A DNA stretch of 64,000 nucleotides, taken from assembly GCA_028554755.1 (NCBI GenBank), contig JAPTOF010000001.1:33685501-33749500 (forward strand), given 5' to 3'. Positions 36,011-46,379 of this stretch are shown here, piece after piece (position 1 is the stretch's first letter; every line of letters starts with the position of its first letter). The position numbers and the translations under genes were made by a program. Origin of the DNA: Cordia subcordata (taxonomy: Eukaryota > Streptophyta > Magnoliopsida > Boraginales > Cordiaceae). Below the pieces are notes generated by a model that saw only the letters and a program-made list of their open reading frames with translations, was not told the origin of the DNA and made no database searches.

Positions 36011-36670
36011 CAATTCCTTTTTTATCTTTATTTGCTCGCTCTCTTCAGCACCCTATTTCAACCTATTTGACTTGCCATCACCCATGGCTGATTTCCATTC
36101 TCTTTTCCTTGTTTTTGTACATACACATACAACTACACAGGTGCACACTTCATTTTATACATTAAAACACAGTCATTTGCACATAGACAATTGCACGCAC
36201 TCACATAATTAATGCATATAGTGAAGAGGCTATTACAATGAGAACAAGGACAAAGTTGATATTCAAATATTTTAGGGTTTCCTTTCCTCGCATTTTACCC
36301 AAAGTAATTAGGAGGAAATAAAAGTGACTTATGGAAGGTGACGTCTCTCCACTTAATTCTTTCCCCTTTAGGAACCTTTAAAACAAACAAAGGGGAGGGA
36401 TTTATCAAGTCCTCCCTAACCAATCCCTTCCACATTTTCCTCGATCCAAACATAGGATAAGAGTCAAGATTGATAAGTAATATTAAGGTTATATTGAATT
36501 ACCATGCCATCTAGAAACACATTGCTTAATACGAAATGAGACGCGAGAGTTTGCATGTCTTGATTCAACTTTGATGTAGTGCAAGAGACGAAAATGGCTG
36601 AGGAAGTAATTAATATAAATGGTTATTTATCATACCTAAATTAGTCAGTGTTAAGTAAAATAAACCTTAC

Positions 36671-37058
36671 TGTTGGGGAAAAACATGCAAACACGAAGAA
36701 TACGAGAAGAAATAACGGACACAAGAAATTACGTGGTTCGGCTTTAAAGTCTACGTCCACGGCAACAGAGAATAATTATATTACTGATCACGAATGCTAC
36801 AAGACTAACATTTTGGTTTCTCTCTTACCCCACATACCACAAAAGGTATGAACCTTTACACCCCCATGGGATGCGACCCTAAGGCACCAAATACATTGTC
36901 CTAGCCCCTATTTATAGTACACAAGTATCCTAATCCGTATTCTACAATGATAAGGAAACAGTATACTACTAGGAAAAAGGAAACAGTATACTACAAGGAA
37001 AAGGACTAAAAGGAAATTTTCTATTCTTGTTGCCTAAGAATTTGGGCCACATTCAACA
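36671..37058 (-). repeat. 3' LTR of copia element
   Basis: 388 bp. On the minus strand it follows a polypurine-type 'ccaaggtggagatt' and starts TGTTGAATGTGG. It holds 'ctatttatag' and the conserved 'acgtggttcggcttt' block. Confidence 0.9.
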
Positions 37059-38136
37059 AATCTCCACCTTGGCACGTATTCGCTCCAATCAACACACCAT
37101 TATCCCTGCTGCCAACTGCCCTTATGGGCTCAACGCTCCACACCGCAAATAGCAACCAAATCCAAACAGCACTTGAACTTGCTGACTGGAACCATCTTAG
37201 TGTAGAAATCTTCTGCACCGATATGATTCCTTGTGATATAATATCTTTGATAAAAAGATATCTAACGTCAATATGTTTAGTCCTCTCATGATACATCTGA
37301 TTTTTCGTCAGATGGATTGCACTCTGACTATCACAAAAGACTGTACTTATATCTTGCTGCAGTTCAAGATCACGAACCAGGCCTTGTAACCACATGGCCT
37401 CCTTCACAGCTTCTGTAATTGCCATGTACTCCGCTTCAGTAGTCGACAATGCCACAGTAGACTGTAATGTCGCTTTCCAACTGATAGCACATCCAGAGAG
37501 AGTAAACACGTAACCCGTCAGAGATCTTCTCTTATCAAGGTCACCCGCAAAGTCTGAATCACAATAACCCACCAACCTCGCGCAATCTCCAGTCATCTTG
37601 CTAAATAGCAATCCTATATTCGCAATGCCACGCAAATATCTCATTATCCATTTCACCGCTTCCCAGTGTGTTTTCCTAGGTGATGCCATATACCTGCTCA
37701 CAACACTAACTGCATGTGAAATATCAGGACGAGTGCACACCATAGCATACATCAAGCTACCAACAGCACTTGAGTATGGAACATGAGACATATGCTCCAC
37801 CTCCTCCTCAGTTTTAGGTGACAAATCTGCAGACAATTTGAAGTGAGCAGCAAGCGGCACACTCACAGGCTTAGCTTTAAGCATCCCGAAACGCTCCAGC
37901 ACCTTCTCAATATAACTTTGTTGAGACAAGAATAGCTTCGTAGCGTTTCTATATCTGTGAATATCCATGCCAAGAATCTTCTTCGCTGCTCCAAGATCCT
38001 TCATCTCAAACTCATCACCTAGCTGCTTCTTTAATTCGTTGATTGCAGACATGCTTTTAGCGATAATAAGCATATCATCGACATACAACAAAGAAATACA
38101 CAAACGAACCATCTGGAAGCTTCTTGAGATATACAC
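37021..38136 (-). pseudogene. Copia reverse transcriptase end and RNase H
   Basis: 371 codons. It begins in the RT palm with the YVDDMLI active site (near residue 18), then LGAAKKILGMDIHR, PYSSAVGSLMYAMVCTRPDI and RNase H: YCDSDFAGDLDKRRSLTGYV, STTEAEYMAITEA, CDSQSAIHLTKN, HERTKHIDVRY. After VQKIST the normal sequence is lost by a small deletion and frameshift. The rest (from about residue 315) is an out-of-frame read of the tail and then of the LTR, so it is not real protein. The open frame starts downstream of the true start of RT. Confidence 0.88.
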
Positions 38137-38217
38137 ACTGTCGTAAGCACTCCTTGTGTATCCAAAGACTTACCATAAATGTGTCAAATCTCTTGTACCA
38201 TTGCCGAGGTGACTGCT

Positions 38218-39873
38218 TCAACCCATACAAGGATTTCTTGGTTTGCAAACATGGTTCTCCTTTCCAGGAACTACATACCCCTCCGGCTGACTCATGTAAA
38301 TTTGCTCTTCAAGATCACCATGCAAAAACGCCGTTTTCACATCTAGCTGCTCAAGCTCTAAGTCATGAAGAGCAACCAAGGCAAGTAAAACCCTGATGGA
38401 AGTATGCTTCACAACCGAAGAGAACACTTCGTTGAAGTCAACACCCTCCCTTTGTGTATAGCCTTTTGCCACCAACCGTGCCTTGTATCGAGGACCTTCA
38501 ACCCCTGGAGTACCTTCCTTTTTCTTGTAAACCCATTTGCAACCGAAAACTCGCTGTCCCTTAGGCAATTTAACAAGCTCCCATGTTTGATTCTTATGAA
38601 GAGACTTAATCTTCTCACTCATGGCACCCACCCACTGAGCAGAATCTTTCCCAGATATGGCCTCTTTGTATGAATTCGGCTCATGTCCTTCAATTGTTTC
38701 GGCAACAGTCAAAGCATAAGCAACAAGATCAGCGTATCCATACCTTTGAGGCTCTCTAATCTGTCTCCTTTCTCGCCCAGTGGCAATGCTGTACTTCTGT
38801 TGTTCAGGCATATTTTGATCATGTGCCTCAGTTGGTTGAGTCGGCTGAATTTGACTGCTACTATTGCTAGATGGAACATTTGGTACATCAGAAAATACCT
38901 CCACCTGCTCTTTGACACCGTGGTCTAAATCAGCTACCGCTTTCTCCTTTTCTTGGTCTAATAAAGCAGACTCATTGAACGTGACATCCCTGCTGATGAG
39001 GAAACCTGGAGACTTTGGATCTGTGCACCACAACCTGTAACCTTTCCTCTCGGACGCATAGCCTAGAAATATGCATTTCTTTGCCCTCGGCTCCAACTTG
39101 CCATCCTTACTGAACTTCACCCTGGTTTGCTTTCCAAAGACACAATGCTCGCAGAATTCAAGCTTTCTAGTTCTTTGTCCACAAAGCAAATCCCTCTTGC
39201 TCAGCTCGGTTAGTCCCCTCTCGCTCATATGGCCCAACCTTTTGTGCAATAACTGCGTAGTGTCATTATCATTCTCCTCGGATGTAACAGCTGCAACACC
39301 TGTAACTGTACTACCTTGAAGGATATATAGGCCGCCAATCAAGTTCCCTTTCAAGAGCACAATTGCACCTTTGGTCACCTTTAAGACACAATTCTCACTT
39401 TGGAATTTGTATCCATGAGAATCCAAACACCCAAGAGAAATCAAGTTTTTCTTCAGTTCCGGTACATGCCAACACTCGAGAGATCTTGTAATACCATCAA
39501 ACATCTTGATATTTACGATGCACATTCCCTCCACCTTTAACGAAAGATCATTGCCTAGAAAGACTTTCCCTTCTCTTTTGGAATAAGAAGAGAACCAGTC
39601 GTGCCTAGGACACATATGGAACGTTGCACCAGTATCAAGAATCCATTGATTTTGCCACTGTGATCCACTCACAGTCAAAACTTCCCCGGTACTACTCGAG
39701 TTATCTCCATCACTGTCAGCACTCTCCACCACATTAGCTGAATTCTCCACCTTTTTCTTTCCTTTTCTCAGTCTTGGACATTCTTTCTTAATGTGACCCT
39801 TTTCGCCACACTCGAAACAGCGTAGCTTCCTTGCTCTTGATTTTGACCTTGACTTGCTTTTCTTTCTATCCAA
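38218..39873 (-). pseudogene. Copia zinc knuckle, protease, partial integrase, RT
   Basis: 551 codons. A CCHC zinc knuckle (C19, C22, H27, C32) is followed by an aspartic protease with D80-T-G (WILDTGATF) and a pre-integrase/zinc region (LLHKRLGHMSERGLTELSK; H210, H215, C241, C244). The frame then passes straight from KQTRVKF to SKDGKLEPRAKKCIFLGY (about residue 254, near 39111): the whole catalytic DDE core of integrase, normally about 160-180 residues, is missing without loss of frame. RT begins at about 428 (NQTWELVKLP, CKWVYKKK, YKARLVAKGYTQ, LDVKTAFLHGDLEE). A frameshift after NHVCK replaces the usual SLYGLKQ and ends the frame. The element cannot integrate by itself. Confidence 0.9.
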
Positions 39874-39976
39874 GATCCTCTATTCTCCGATCTCCTCTAC
39901 TCACTAAACCTTCCTATGAACTTCTTCCTATGTCCCGGAATATGTGTTTGAAGATCCTTCGATTTTAATGAATTAA

Positions 39977-40541
39977 TCACATCTTAAAAAGTAATTTTAT
40001 CCTCCCGTACAACATAGTGTCCACAAAGTTCATATATGAAGTCTGTAAGGAGCATAATACGATCATAACTTGATCTTCGTCATCAATTTTAACACCCACA
40101 TCCTTCAAAGCAATAAAACAAGAGGTAAACTCATCAAGGTGTTGTTTTAGTGACGTACCTTCTTTCATTCTAAGATGATACAATCGCTTCTTCAAGTAGA
40201 GGCGATTGGTGAGAGATTTAGATGCATACAATTCCACCAAAGTATTCCAAGCCTCAACTGCCTTCTCAAAGAATCTCTAGCAATACTTCATTTGTCACGG
40301 ACATATGTATTGCACTCAAGGCTTTCGCTTCGAGTTCTTCTCTCGTTGCTGGTTCTATCTTTTCGGGGATCACTCCTTCAATGACTTTCCAAAGTCCCTG
40401 CATTATCATAAATGCCTTGAATCTGATCCTCCAAAGACTGAAACTTATTCTCCCGTCAAACTTCTCAATTTCAAACTTTCCACCTATGGAAGACATCTTC
40501 GTTTGCTCAAAACTCACTCTTCGGGATGGAATTTGGCTCAA
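39977..40541 (-). pseudogene. Copia gag, frameshifted
   Basis: Structural capsid protein of the element. The first part (40541-40266) contains GGKFEIEKFDGRISFSLWRI and MIMQGLWKVIEGVIPEKIEP, the usual N-terminal gag segment. After a break at about 40245-40266 it resumes in another frame with LYASKSLTNRLYLKKRLYHL, MKEGTSLKQHLDEF and DEDQVMIVLCSLQTSY (UBN2-type gag domain). The link to the zinc-knuckle frame that starts at 39873 is also broken. No intact capsid can be made. Confidence 0.8.
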
Positions 40542-41365
40542 TGGATCGCAAAAACGGATTCAGCACGTCGAAAAACCTTAGGAACACCCCTGGTCAACTT
40601 TGGTCAACACCGGTCAAAGTCAAACCTGTTGGTCAAAGTCAATACCGTCCCTAAACACGTACTTCGGAGTAGAATCTGAGAAAACAGAGCCCAAAAACGG
40701 ACTCAGCACGTCGAAAAACGTGGAGTAAGGCTTTGGTCAAACTCGGTCAACCCTTGGTCAATGGTCAACGGTCAAAGTCAACCCCCGGTCAAACCCTAGT
40801 CAACGCCGGTCAAAGGTCAAAACAGTTTTTTTTTTTTTTTGTTTCAGGACTAAATCTAAGCCCAAATAAAAATTCCTTTTTTTTTTTTTAATTCTTTTGG
40901 CCTAAACTAAGCCCAAACCCAAAAAAGAAATTTATTATTTTTCTGGCGTAGAACCTAAGCCCAACAAAAAATTAATTAGCTCAAGACCCAAGACCTAACC
41001 AAAATTGGACAAGGCCACTACCGAGGCCCGATCCAAATAAATCCAAAGACCCGAAGCCTACAAACCCTAAACCTGCTTTACAAACTTGAACCAACTCCAA
41101 AAAAAAAATACCTGAATACCCAAAACCAACCTCAAGAGCACGCGAACTCTATCTTCTTCGCTTGTTCTTCAAACCCAAACACGAACCAGGACCCGCCGAC
41201 GCAAGCTTCCGCTCCAGCCACCAACGCTCAACGTAGACAGCACCGGAGCACTTCTCGCCGAACAAAGACTTTTGTTTGGTTAGGCACCGTTTGGTTTTGA
41301 GAAATTTTGGTTTCACAGTGAGTTTTGATTTTTCCTTTTTCCCTCAAACAGCGGAGTATATCTAA
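40542..41365 (-). other. Untranslated leader of copia element
   Basis: No coding content. 40583-40820 is crowded with 'ggtcaa' and 'ggtcaaagtcaa' motifs, a degenerate short tandem repeat. T-rich runs lie at 40827-40840 and 40877-40890. Confidence 0.6.
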
Positions 41366-41378
41366 GCTCTGATACCAG
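41366..41378 (-). other. Primer binding site, initiator Met tRNA
   Basis: Minus strand TGGTATCAGAGC, two bases inside the 5' LTR, the standard primer site of plant copia elements. Confidence 0.9.
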
Positions 41379-41380
41379 TT

Positions 41381-41768
41381 TGTTGGGGAAATACATGCAA
41401 ACACGAAGAATACGAGAAGAAATAACGGACACAAGAAATTACGTGGTTCGGCTTTAAAGTCTACGTCCACGGGCAACAGAGAATAATTATATTACTGATC
41501 ACAAATGCTACAAGGCTAACACTTTGGTTTCTCTCTTACCCCACATACCACAAGAGGTATGAACCTTTACACCCCCATGGGGTGCGACCCTAAGGCACCA
41601 AATACAATGTCCTAGCCCCTATTTATAGTACACAAGTATCCTAATCCGTATTCTACAATGATAAGGAAACAGTATACTACTAGGAAAAGGAAACAGTATA
41701 CTACAAGGAAAAGGTCTGAAAGGAAATTTTCTATTCTTGTTGCCTAAGAATTCGGGCCACATTCAACA
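41381..41768 (-). repeat. 5' LTR of copia element
   Basis: Partner of 36671-37058. On the minus strand its TATA (CTATAAATAG, near 41620) would drive the element, about 375 bp downstream of the end of gene B. Confidence 0.9.
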
Positions 41769-41995
41769 CTTACTTATTTATTAATGGCCTTTGATTCAAA
41801 GACGAAATGTTCAATATGGCTATTGAAAATTTAAAACCGTTAACTGGAAATCAATTAGAGATATATAGATCCCATCCAGAGGACATGAATGGGCATGCTT
41901 TTATTCAAAGTTGTACAAAAGTACTAATAAGTATTACATTATATTCCACCAGCTTATAAGCATACATAATGTATTTTGTAGACATAAGTTGGATT

Positions 41996-42481
41996 TTAAT
42001 TATGGGGCTTGGCTTCAGGCTCTGCATCCATGGCCTCACCAGCATATGAACAGCATCTTCTGCAACCACCATAGTAGTCGCGGCGACAGCAACCGTAGCG
42101 ACAACGTCCACGGCCATAACCACCACGACCATAACCACCATGACCACCACCAGGGTACCCTCCATCCCCTCCACGACCACCACCGGGGTAGCCTCCATAT
42201 CCGCCACCGGGGTACTTGGCATCATTTACCCCATTTGTCTCCTCATCTTGCGTAGCTGCACAATTTCATATGCATGCAATATACGTGTTAATATGATTAA
42301 GCTAAAGCGAAATGAGACAGTCAACTTTTACACGACCTATGCATTAACTAGCGATATCAAACATACTAGTGTCAAGTGAAGCAGAAGTCTCCTCAGCCAA
42401 GTCCCTAGCTGCCACCTCTGAGGTGATCATGAAAAGTATAGCCAAGCTAAGGCAAACCAAAACAACTACCTTGCAACCCAT
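41996..42481 (-). CDS. Secreted glycine-rich, cysteine-rich protein B
   Basis: Exons 42481-42367 and 42255-41996 on the minus strand, with a 111-bp intron (gtatg/tgcag), give 124 residues. It starts [12 protein letters not shown]; the signal peptide (1-25), acidic segment, six-cysteine motif (C, CC, C, CC) and [10 protein letters not shown] tail match protein A almost exactly. It has three more residues in the glycine-rich region ([14 protein letters not shown]). TATA (CTATAAATA) lies at 42535-42543. Family and likely extracellular role as for A. The gene is flanked downstream by the copia insertion at 41768, beyond its AATAAA (near 41898), so the reading frame and poly(A) signal are not disrupted. 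Neighbouring antiparallel open frames are shadows of the GC-rich repeat. Confidence 0.88.
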
Positions 42482-42534
42482 TTTTTGGAAATTGTTTTTG
42501 AAGAAGGATGAGAAATCTGATATCTTGCTCTATC

Positions 42535-42543
42535 TATTTATAG
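42535..42543 (-). promoter_or_regulatory. TATA box of gene B
   Basis: CTATAAATA on the minus strand, about 55 bp upstream of the ATG, in the same 'tctttctataaat' context as genes A and C. Confidence 0.65.
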
Positions 42544-42901
42544 AAAGATAAGGAGGCTTGCCACTATGGGGTTTTTGGCGTGTTGCAATAAAGGGCATAT
42601 GCTTGTAGGCCTATAAATAATTTGGGGTGATCAATTTTCTTGTGTCAGTTGGTTGTTGACGATCAGAATTCAGACAGCTATCAAGTTGTAGACAAGTCCA
42701 CTTGATCTTCTAATGCATTCTCCATTTGGGTCGACAGTTGACTGATCATCAAGCTGTTCTATGCAATTGCTCATTAATTATATTTCATCGTCACATAGAT
42801 ATTTAGGTTTTGAAGATTTCTTCACAAGATAAGGTTCAATATATATATATATCCTCGCTCCATTCGGGGTGAACGTGTACTCAAAACAGTTTCATGCTTG
42901 A

Positions 42902-43097
42902 GTACTGTTTGAATTGACTTAATTTTTTATTATTTATTTTTAACTAATATGTGCATTGATGTTTTTAAAAAATTAAAATTTTAAAATTTTAACCTTTTCT
43001 TTTAGAAATTGAATCAGAATTTTAAGCTTTCAGAAAAATACTTTTTTTAAGAATTAGATAAAAAAAAGTGTCTTAAAAAATAAATCAAGACGGGCCC
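42902..43097. mobile_element. Harbinger/Tourist-like MITE (M1), short copy
   Basis: Ends GTACTGTTTGAATTGACTT and AAATCAAGACGGGCCC are diverged inverted repeats. TGA at 42899-42901 recurs at 43098-43100. The interior is A/T-rich. Confidence 0.6.
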
Positions 43098-43268
43098 TGA
43101 GGCTGAGTTGATAGTGAAAAAGACAAAAAAAAAAAAATCTTTCACTAGATTTTCTTGTCAATCACGTGCGTAACCATATGTTAGATGAGCTACCAGCAGG
43201 ATTTAGTATAAACAGAATATTTATCTTGAAATATTCCACTATTACTAGAAGGCATGACGAAAAATTTT

Positions 43269-44163
43269 GGGTGAAATGTACTAAACCTCCCTCTTGTTTG
43301 CTATAAGTGTACAACACTTCCAGTGGTGTTAAAGTCCTATAACAAGCCCCTGTAGTGATTAAAAATTACATGCACACCCCTTACTGTTATATACTCCTTA
43401 ACGGTGTTAAGATTTATGGTAAAAAGACATTAATACCCTTATTTCATTCGTTCAATTTTTTTTAGGTCAAACACGTGGATAACAATTAGCAAAAATAAAA
43501 AATTTTCAAATACCCACACCCATATATATATATAGATGAATGCTTTGTCACTATCTTGCTGCTACTGCTAGTATTTAACCTTGTTTTTTCCTTTCTTTTT
43601 TTTGAAAGAAATTAAAGCTTACATACACAGTAATTTCCAATATGGTGCAGATAATTTGCAGGCACTTGACTCCACCAGACCATTACCTATGAAAAAGAAC
43701 TCCAAAATACGAAATTATTTAGTCTTATATATTGATATAGAAACATGCATCAGTGCTATTCGTACTAAAATATATTTTTTTTAAAATTAAAAGAAAAAAT
43801 ATGTTAATGGATATAAACAAATATAGATTGACAACAAAACATTTTTGTCTCAGAATCATAAGGTTCTAAATAATAAATAAAAACAATTACAGATAAAAGA
43901 AGAAAAAATATAAAAACAATTAGAAAAATCATCAAAAGCAAGGGTATTAATGTCTTTTTGTTTAAATTTTAACACTGTTAGGGAGGGTAGAACTATAGGG
44001 GTACGCATGGAAGTTTTAATCACCATAGAGGCTTGTTGTGAGACTTTTGACACCATCAAAGGTATTGCATACTCACAGTAGACCACAAAGGTATAATTTT
44101 TAAATCATAAAGAGCAAACATATACTTTTGACAAACCATGATGAAGTTTTGTGCAATTTACCA
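43269..44163. mobile_element. Large foldback element with diverged arms
   Basis: The left arm begins GGTGAAATGTACTAAACC and contains 'aacaagcccctgtagtgatt', 'ttaacggtgttaa' and 'agacattaatacccttatt'. The right arm carries the reverse complements of the last two and of an 'aacaagcctctatggtgat' variant, ending with the complement of GGTAAATTGCACAAAAC. The arms are about 170 bp, more diverged than in 26316-26702; the middle (about 43450-43930) is unrelated AT-rich DNA. No transposase was seen. Confidence 0.6.
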
Positions 44164-45480
44164 TTTATTATATTTGCCATTGTGATGTTGTCCAATAGGT
44201 TGTTATGTGTTTGTTAATGATTATTATTATTGTAGAAAGGAAATATTATTGGAAAATCATCAAGAAAAGAAGTTTGGAAATCTTAATTTCTTTTTTTTTT
44301 TATTTTAACATAACTCTTCTTAAATGGACGTGTTCTTTCTAGAGGTTTGCATTAATTGGAAAAAACCGGTTATTTAACTAAAATTTGGGACATAAAAAAT
44401 GGGGATTGGAGAATAGGAGAATTGGGAAAACAAAGTCGGGTTTTGGAAAAGAATTTCAGGAAAACGAATTGGGAATTGGACTTAATTTTGAATATTTAAT
44501 TTTGAATTTCAAAGAAACGCAATTGCTGAAATTATACACACACGTTATTTAGTCATATGTGTGTGTATGTGTTATTTACTTATAAGTTGTAACATACTTT
44601 GGATTATGTATTTTATTTATATTTGGAGTTTGAATTATGTTATCCTTTGAGTTTAGCTATATATTTTATTTATGTTTTGAAATTTAGATTATACGTTGTT
44701 GTTTATGTTTTAAAGTTATAGTTATTCTATGTTGGTTATAATAAAACTATTTTTTATTTTGTTTTATAAAAAGAATTTGGAGATTCTCTAATTTCCAATT
44801 TTTTTTTTCATTTCCCCATTTCTCTAAATTATGTTCCCCAAAAGTGAATTGGGATAGCTAAAAGAATAAATTAAATCTCTTCTCTAAAATTATTTCGATA
44901 AAAAAAAATTTATTAATTGTGGCGGGAATTTCCAATGAGCACCCCTAATTCTTTCTCATAGTGCTGGGTACCTTACCACACAGAGGCAAGAAAATTTTTT
45001 AAGCCACATTATGATCATAAGGTGGATACCAATTAAGTTAGTCCAGCCTCTTATATGGAATTACATTATACACATTTAATAAGAACATTGAAATTCTGTT
45101 ATAGCCAACTGTATTTGTCTCTTTCTTTGTGCCTTGCCAAGTGTTTGCCCAATCCATTAAACATTTTAAATTGTTACTTTTACATGTATTAAGATTATTT
45201 TTTTTTAGTGAAAGGAGAGGTTCTTTCCTCTAAAATTATGCTAATTAAATGCGAATACACAAAGAATAAGAAGGACATTGGCTGTACCCTCTATTTACCC
45301 TTAATAATGAGGTTGGACAGTCCCCGAGATCGTATTCACATTACTTTCTAATACTATTCACTTGTAAACATCTTTTATTCATTTATTTCATATTAGTCCC
45401 CGTGCAATCGAAAAATTGCAGAGAATAGATTGATGATTAGTTAACTGTCGCCCCAAGGGGGATGCACTCATTAGCAGATC
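44164..45480. other. Unassigned AT-rich intergenic DNA
   Basis: No gene or clear repeat is recognised. The downstream edge, about 45480, is where homology to the upstream regions of genes A and B begins. Confidence 0.45.
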
Positions 45481-45670
45481 GCAAGTGGACTTTTCAACAA
45501 GTTGAAAACCGTCTATTCATCAACAACCAACAATTAATTTCTGACAGAAGTTAATCACTCAAATTATAGGCCTACACGCATATGGCTTTTATTTCAAAAG
45601 ACACCTCCACTCTCCCCTCCCTACCCCTCCCCCGCTCTCCAACCCCCCCCCCCCATCCCGCCTTGTCTTT

Positions 45671-45680
45671 CTATAAATAG
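45671..45680 (+). promoter_or_regulatory. TATA box of gene C
   Basis: CTATAAATAG, 80 bp upstream of the ATG, preceded by 'ttgtctttctataaat' as in A and B. A poly-C run lies just upstream at about 45645, the same position and complement as the poly-G in gene A. Confidence 0.7.
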
Positions 45681-45759
45681 GTAAAGGAAGGGATCAGATT
45701 TCTCATCCTTCAGAAAAAATTTAGTAGCGTGTATAATTACATACAAGTCGAGTTGAAAA

Positions 45760-46273
45760 ATGGGTCGCAATATAGTTGCTTTGGTTTGCCTTAGCTTGGC
45801 TATACTTTTCATGATCACCTCAGAGGTGGCAGCTAGGGACTTGGCTGAGGAGACTTCTGCTTCACTTGACACTAGTACGTTTAATCTTGCTATTTAATGC
45901 ATAAGTCGCGCAAAAGTTGATGTTCTTATTTCACTTTAGCTTAATCATATCAATACATATTATTGCATGGTATGTTAGCGTACGTGTATATATTTGCATA
46001 TGTTATTGTGCAGCTAAGCAAGATGAGGAGACAAATGATGTAAATGATGCCAAGTACGGCGGTGGCGGATACGGAGGCTACCCTGGCGGTGGTCATGGTG
46101 GTCATGGTGGTCGTGGAGGGTACCCCGGTGGTGGTCGTGGCCATGGTGGTCACGGCCATGGACGTTGCCGCCACGGTTGCTGCCGCCGCGACCACTATGG
46201 AGGTTGCAAAAGATGCTGTTCGTATGCTGGTGAGGCCGTGGATGCAGAGCCTGAAGCCAAGCCCCATAACTGA
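45760..46273 (+). CDS. Secreted glycine-rich, cysteine-rich protein C
   Basis: Exons 45760-45874 and 46014-46273 on the plus strand, with a 139-bp intron (gtacg/tgcag), give 124 residues. The signal peptide starts [16 protein letters not shown] and is cleaved after EVAA; the acidic linker is followed by [19 protein letters not shown] repeats richer in His than A and B. The cysteine motif keeps all six Cys with changes Tyr to His and Arg to Lys, and the tail [10 protein letters not shown] is conserved. Most of exon 1 (from CTTTGGTTTG on) is identical at DNA level to A and B, while exon 2 and the intron differ. It lies in inverted unit III, divergent from gene B: their starts are about 3.3 kb apart. 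AATAAA follows near 46362. Confidence 0.88.
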
Positions 46274-46379
46274 AATCCAACTTATGGATAGCTACAAAAT
46301 AAATTATGTATGCTTATAAGCTGGCGGAATGTAATAACTATTAGTACTTGTGGACAACTTTGAATAAAAGCCCGCCCAT

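Larger units (their letters stand above)
36671..41768 (-). mobile_element. Full-length copia element, 5.1 kb, defective
   Basis: Two 388-bp LTRs (36671-37058 and 41381-41768) begin TGTTGGGG and end ATTCAACA; CTTAC at 36666-36670 and 41769-41773 is the 5-bp target duplication. By eye the LTRs differ at about 11 bases plus two 1-bp indels, about 97 % identity, so the insertion is fairly recent. Genes run on the minus strand, in copia order gag, protease, integrase, reverse transcriptase, RNase H. It inserted about 220 bp beyond the stop codon of gene B; gene A shows the uninterrupted site ('aaaccttagctatttatta', about 11483). LTR and pol type suggest the Tork/Tnt1 group. Confidence 0.92.

Noticed and set aside
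37021..37200. C-terminal 55 residues of the 371-codon copia frame as a novel domain
   Set aside because: This part is a frame-shifted read of the element tail and LTR.
38124..39319. Plus-strand frames opposite copia pol
   Set aside because: No motifs; antisense shadows of the pol frames on the minus strand.
45950..46319. Three long frames overlapping GRP gene C on both strands (Thr/Val-rich, His-rich)
   Set aside because: Shadow frames of the GGN-rich repeat; the spliced plus-strand frame with signal peptide and Cys motif explains the sequence.
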